The position numbers and the translations under genes were made by a program. The notes below the pieces were generated by a model. It did no database searches. It saw only the letters and a program-made list of their open reading frames with translations, and was not told where the DNA came from. This document shows, piece after piece, positions 42,901 to 47,364 of a stretch of DNA of 47,364 bases. Every line of letters begins with the position of its first letter. Position 1 is the stretch's first letter. Source of the DNA: Euprymna scolopes (lineage: Eukaryota > Mollusca > Cephalopoda > Sepiida > Sepiolidae); assembly GCA_024364805.1 (NCBI GenBank), contig CM044500.1, forward strand, positions 94,400,574-94,447,937, read 5' to 3'.

Positions 42901-43983
42901 AAATGTTCTAAGAGTATAAAGGGTTATTGTCCAGAATTCCCCTACATTACGAAACAAAAATAAGGAAAAGATTGTATGATGTACGTGCCCGTGACTGAAC
43001 GAAAATGTCACATTCCAAGATCACGTAAATTGATCAAGTAGTTTGATTTTAAACTAAAAAATAAAACAAAAAAAAAAAAAAATTCCGAGAAGGGCAAAAA
43101 GAGACTGTTTCGCAACGCCATCTTGTAGAAACGAGAGTAGATAACTCCACAATATTTCAAACTTGCGAGATCATCCTTATAATGCATACGGTTTCTCATT
43201 AATGTCTTTAAATCCTTAAAAATGATTTTCTTTATAAAAATAAAAGTATTCGATCAATTTACGTGATTTTTGAATATGATTTCATCGTTCCTTCACGGGT
43301 ACATACATCCTAAATATTTTTTGTATTTTGTTTTTTGATATAGGGGGAATTCTGGATAAGTATCGTATATAGATTTATATTGTTTTTATCTGAACTATTC
43401 TCTGCGCCAACATTGGTATTTATATCTTTAATACGTTTAGGCCGATGTTACTACTGGCCTTCTACACATGTAATAAGTATTACTCATTTACAATCATGTC
43501 GCACTCATTAACATCTCGCTACGTTTAGTACTTATACAATCATTAGTTACATACGTATGCATCCAATTATATAGAAGAACAGAACAAGAAACACCAATCT
43601 GTTTTCCGTCTGTGTAGCAGATGTTCTATAACGATTGTAATATAGTTTGCTCGTAGCATAAGTGAAAAATGCCTGAACGACGCACTGAAACCTTATCGAT
43701 GTTTGACCCCCCTCCCTAAAAAAAACAAAACAAAAAAAACAAAAGAAAACTCGGTCATAAATGTTGACGGGTTTTATCAAGCATTGAATATGAATTATTA
43801 ATCTCGAGTTCACGGATACAGACGAGAAATGCGAATTAAGAAATTCAGGGATCGATTACCGATTTAATTTTCTTCCTTTAAAAATCGAATAATGTTTGGT
43901 GGGAATTTGATCAACAAATTCAATTAGTTCTTTCGAGTCTTGTTCGGCTTTCAGCCATTTTTGGGTGGATGAAATGGCAAATA
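42901..43983. other. Unclassified A+T-rich spacer
   Basis: No gene or repeat partner was recognised. Confidence 0.4.
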
Positions 43984-44063
43984 TTAGGTTGATGCAAAAA
44001 TAACGTCGTTTTTTTACGTTCAACTTCAATTCAAAAAACGACATTATTTCTGCATCATCCAAA
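43984..44063. mobile_element. 80-bp mariner-derived MITE
   Basis: The left end TTAGGTTGATGCAAAAATAA continues into CGTCGTTTTTT. The right end in reverse complement is TTTGGATGATGCAGAAATAA then TGTCGTTTTTT. The two arms of about 32 nt differ at a few positions and are separated by a short centre. TA dinucleotides flank both ends (43982-43983 and 44064-44065). The TTAGGTTGRTGCAAAA terminus is characteristic of mariner transposons, and an 80-bp size is the same as human MADE1. There is no coding capacity; it would be moved by a mariner transposase. Confidence 0.85.
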
Positions 44064-45172
44064 TAGAAAGAAAATGGGTTGCTTTCCTACATAACGAGAG
44101 CCGTTGTTCGAATGGAAAAACGTTTGAGTGCTACCTGAGAGTCCAAGGTGACCCCAGAACGGAAATTGACGAAACATAGTGACTTCTGGATGAAGATTTT
44201 TATATGTATTACTTGGATTATTTGATCTAATTTTCTCATCTTGAGTGTTATTTTCACAACGTTTCGACCGATTATAACCTTTAACCTTCTTCAGATGTAC
44301 TGTGTTGAATTCGGGAATCTGCACCGAATTTCGAATATTACCTTTTATTTAATCCGCGGTGGCAGTATGCTCTCGTTCCGTCAGCCATGACCGGGTAGAA
44401 GTCTTAAGTAACCCACAATAGTATTATAAATAAAACCCGAACTATGGATTGAACCTTAAACTTTAAGAAGAGTGTCATTTTTATAACTACATTTTACCAA
44501 ATATTGGATCCGTTACGCCACGTGCCCGTTTCTGTTTTATGGAGACAGATTAACCAGAGAAAGCGTGTCTAGGACACGGTCCCCAACGGGAAGTGGCGGA
44601 TGTGCAAAATGTAGCTTATTGTAGCGAAACGAACTATCCGTCTGTCTATCCTTTTATCCTTTTCACTCGCACACGCAAATAACTGGCCCCTCTAATTATT
44701 TTTGCGACTCGTCTCTTTATTTTAGTTAAACTTTATATGAATTCAGATCAGCGCCAAATACGTTTCCCAAAGAGAAGCTGGCTGCCATTTTTACTAGCAC
44801 CTTATCATCTACTCATCCCGCCACCAGATTCAGTGGGCATTAATTATTCATGCTATAATAATGATACGAACGCCGCTACTTCCAGAATACTAACATACTT
44901 GCTTTATTATTACTGTTTATACACATTGGCTGCTTTCGTTTTACGTTCACTTCCCATTTTATACATCATGCGATAACAGAATTGTTGTGCTCTGATAATA
45001 CTGACTCTCTTTAGATTTTTGAGCTCAGATGTTTAATCGGCTTAGTTATTAACTGATTTTAATAGACTTTTCATTTTTTAGATCCGCCACCAATACCTAC
45101 AGTTTATTGAGGATTTTATTTTTCTACCTTTCACTTTTTACTCCGGTTCACTTTCACCTGATAAATTCGACC
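44064..45172. other. Unclassified spacer with one hammerhead-like core
   Basis: On the minus strand at 44258-44296, ATCTGAAGA, a 5-bp stem GGTTA/TAATC, four extra bases and GAAACGTTG occur in order, resembling the other GAAGA...GAAACGTTG motifs. The rest is unassigned. Confidence 0.35.
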
Positions 45173-45230
45173 AATTCCACCTGAAGATGATTCGGAGTCG
45201 AATCGAAAGCGCTCGTGATTCTGGTGGAAC
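45173..45230 (+). ncRNA. Hammerhead-ribozyme-like fold
   Basis: Stem I TTCCAC (45175-45180) pairs with GTGGAA (45224-45229). The core CTGAAGA (45181-45187) fits CUGANGA. Stem II GATTCG/CGAATC closes a GAGT tetraloop (45189-45204). GAAA follows directly (45205-45208). Between GAAA and stem I's second strand lie 15 nt able to form only a very short stem III, ending T-G before the stem. A functional hammerhead needs U then A, C or U at the cleavage site; here the last base is G, so self-cleavage is doubtful. The layout otherwise fits. Confidence 0.35.
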
Positions 45231-45329
45231 ATTTTATTAATATCTTCGATTTCGATGTAAAACAGACTATACGAAAAAATCGAAGAAAAGAGAAAGAATC
45301 ATAAAGCGAAGTACCTCCGATAATGTTTG

Positions 45330-45586
<257 letters not shown>

Positions 45587-45969
45587 CGCTTATCTCAGCA
45601 TTGTTTCCAGTCGTCCTGAATCTCCACTTGCCATTGGTATTTAACAATACCGAATAAGGAGATGTGTGATTGGAGATTGCGCAACTCTTGTCACAAAAAT
45701 TTCACGCGCAGGCACCCTGACAGTGGATATGCATAGTCTGTCAAGACTGAAGGAATCCTTTTTTTTTAAGATGTGTGTATATGTATATATATATTTATGC
45801 ATATATATATTTATAGATATACATATATATATCATATATATATAATTAATATATGTATATATAATTAATATATATATTATATATATAGTCAATATATATT
45901 TGTGTGTGTGTATATATATATATATATACGTATACACATACACATTATATATATATACAGTAGTAAGAT
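45587..45969. repeat. Unclassified sequence then imperfect TA-rich repeat
   Basis: 45587-45770 has no recognised content. 45770-45955 is an imperfect (TATA/TATG)n tract with several short palindromes. Confidence 0.7.
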
Positions 45970-46090
45970 CATTTCATAGTTCAAATGTAATGTAAACCAA
46001 TATCTTGTTAATCTTTCTTAGGCAAGGTCACAATTAGTAGCCTCTTAAATTCAAGTGGCAATATGCCCTGTTTGAGGAGAAGGTGAGTAG
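45970..46090 (+). mobile_element. LINE family B, 3' end
   Basis: TTCAAATGTAATGTAAACCA (FKCNVNQ) and then TTAGTAGCCTCTTAAATTCA and GGCAATATGCCCTGTTTGAG match the family B copy at 42.76-42.88 kb. Confidence 0.7.
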
Positions 46091-46559
46091 AAAAATAACA
46101 ATTTCTCACTGATTTCCAGTACAAAACAATTAAACATTATTTGTCGCCTAGGGTGTTTTCATTTGTGAGAGAGTATCGATGGGACCATATATGGATACTT
46201 TTGTTTTTAATTCCAGAAATGTCTTTTTGAACAGGCATATTCCTCACATTAAACATCGAGCTTTTCCACGATGACTTTTTTTTTTAAAAGTAAATATGGG
46301 GGGGGGTTCTAGTTTTTTATTTTACAAACATTATCCTGCTTTGAAGTTGCACTTACTTCAATTATATGTTTTGTGTGTGTGCATTGTATGCAATCTATTG
46401 AGAAGGATGTAAACAGCCCAACAAGTCATAACACATCAAGTTGCATCAAATTTGTCACAGTCGTTAGTCATACACGTAAATAGAAAATCTTTCATGTGAA
46501 ACCTTTCATCTCTTAACAAAACAGCGTTTTTCTTTTTTTCAAAGTAAATTCAATAAACC
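46091..46559. other. Unclassified spacer
   Basis: No recognised content. Confidence 0.4.
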
Positions 46560-47060
46560 AATCATTTGAAATCCAATATATATCGCAGAACTTGGGTTCA
46601 GTTATAGATTGTGGTACGAAATGGCTTGTTTTGTTGAATCCTGTTAAAGCTCAGTTCACCTCCAAAGACCTCTCCCTTTCTTTCTGAGATTCTTATGGGT
46701 GGCTCTGCTCTTGAGGAAAAATCAGTTCTGAAACTTTATGGTTTTTCTTTCTCGTCAAATCTTTTTCGGAGCACATATATTAGATTCATTGCTATTTCTG
46801 CTTTGGTAAAGTAGGTTCTCTCTAAACACTTTCTCACAGCTGACGCTATTGTTTATTGTTTATCTCTACGTATCTACTATCAGACCATATATGGAGTATT
46901 GTCGTCATGTTTGAACTGGTGAATATCTTCCACATTTGCAGGTTCTTGAGACGGGGCAAAAATGTATGTGTATTTTGATCGACCCTACATTTTCTTCTAT
47001 TCTGCAACCTCTATCTCACAGACATGATGTTGCTAGTCTCAATTATTTCTATAAATACTA
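46560..47060 (+). mobile_element. LINE fragment (family A relative) cut by a Helitron-like insertion
   Basis: In order: KWLVLLNPVKAQ (about 46620-46655; compare EWLVTFNESKTK), MGGSALEEKSVLKLYGFSFS (about 46696-46756), a degraded Y/W region, FLTADAIVY (about 46830-46857), YQTIY/RPYMEYC (about 46877-46905) and SSILQPLSHRHDVASLNYFY (about 46995-47054). These track the LINE at 23.3-23.85 kb. It has several frame changes and stops. It stops exactly where the family A Helitron-like element begins. Confidence 0.75.
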
Positions 47061-47364
47061 CTTGCCTGGGTACTCGGCGTTGCTCAGGTGTTTGGATGTG
47101 TGTGTTGAGCAAAAAAAAAAGAGTTATAGTTGGCAAGCAGGCTCGAACCCGTAACGCGCCAGAAGAAAAAGAGGTAAAAAAAACCGAAACAATCTGTCTT
47201 ACCGATGTGCCTATCGGGGTTGTAACGTTACGGACGGTCAAAATAACGCGTTTTAAGCGTCGTCCTGAACGCGATGGTTAAATGACTTGCAAAAAAATGT
47301 CAGCGAAAAAAAAAAAATTGACCCCTCTGTAGAAAAGTGCTCAGTTAAGGGTCAAGGAATTAAT
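47061..47364 (-). mobile_element. Non-autonomous Helitron-like element, family A, copy 3 (truncated by window end)
   Basis: CTTG|CCTGGGTACTCGGCG is the reverse complement of the family 3' end with one change in CTAG. It then runs through GTGTGTGTTGAGC, GCAGGCTCGAACCCG and, at the window edge, GTTAAGGGTCAAGGAATTAA, matching the reverse complement of 11599-11883. The 5' end lies beyond the window. Confidence 0.75.

Noticed and set aside
44055-44324. 89-codon minus-strand frame
   Set aside because: It overlaps the mariner MITE and the hammerhead-like motif and matches no known protein.

Overview
This window looks like gene-poor, repeat-dominated intergenic DNA from a large invertebrate genome. 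The A+T bias, long (TA)n and (CA)n tracts, dense decayed LINEs, several non-autonomous repeat families and two runs of N are typical of a draft mollusc assembly, and the mix of families is what I would expect of a cephalopod (octopus-like). That taxon call is inference from general knowledge, not proof. I found no intact host protein-coding gene. Nearly every long open frame is low-complexity sequence, a microsatellite or a transposon remnant.

Layout. 1-1.9 kb: purine-rich DNA holding a U2-snRNA-like short element. 2.1-4.6 kb: an interspersed repeat, then a decayed copy of a multi-copy uncharacterised gene family, split by a SINE-like insertion with target-site duplications. 5.2-8.5 kb: a tRNA-Cys-like relic, a 137-bp (TA)n and two decayed CR1/Jockey-group LINE fragments. 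8.7-11.0 kb: a purine arm and a pyrimidine arm facing each other across a small promoter-like block. 11.4-17.2 kb: Helitron-like elements, a tRNA-Lys-like relic and LINE 3' ends, one pair in opposed orientation. 18.0-18.9 kb: an assembly gap bounded by inverted repeats. 20-25.5 kb: two mariner-type transposase relics and the best-preserved LINE (about 500 codons, one stop), abutting a Helitron-like element. 26-31.6 kb: LINE pieces, another Helitron-like element, a trinucleotide-repeat stack and a second SINE copy. 31.6-35.3 kb: second gap, minisatellite, U2-like SINE with a perfect 15-bp duplication, and a large inverted repeat. 36-37.6 kb: three consecutive fold-back elements. 38.8-47.4 kb: Helitron-like copies, an LTR-like relic, two LINE families, an 80-bp mariner MITE, a hammerhead-like fold, a 5S rRNA relic and a Helitron copy cut by the window end.

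How the parts relate. Much of the window can be read as successive insertions. The non-autonomous families (TC...CTAG elements, (ACCA)-tailed SINE, U2-headed SINE, 80-bp MITE) would have relied on enzymes from autonomous relatives; only the LINE and mariner classes have visible protein relics here. The points most worth checking are the U2-headed SINE, the fold-back cluster, the Helitron-like elements (one family carrying tRNA-like promoter boxes), the hammerhead-like fold and the two-armed promoter-like block at about 9.9 kb.
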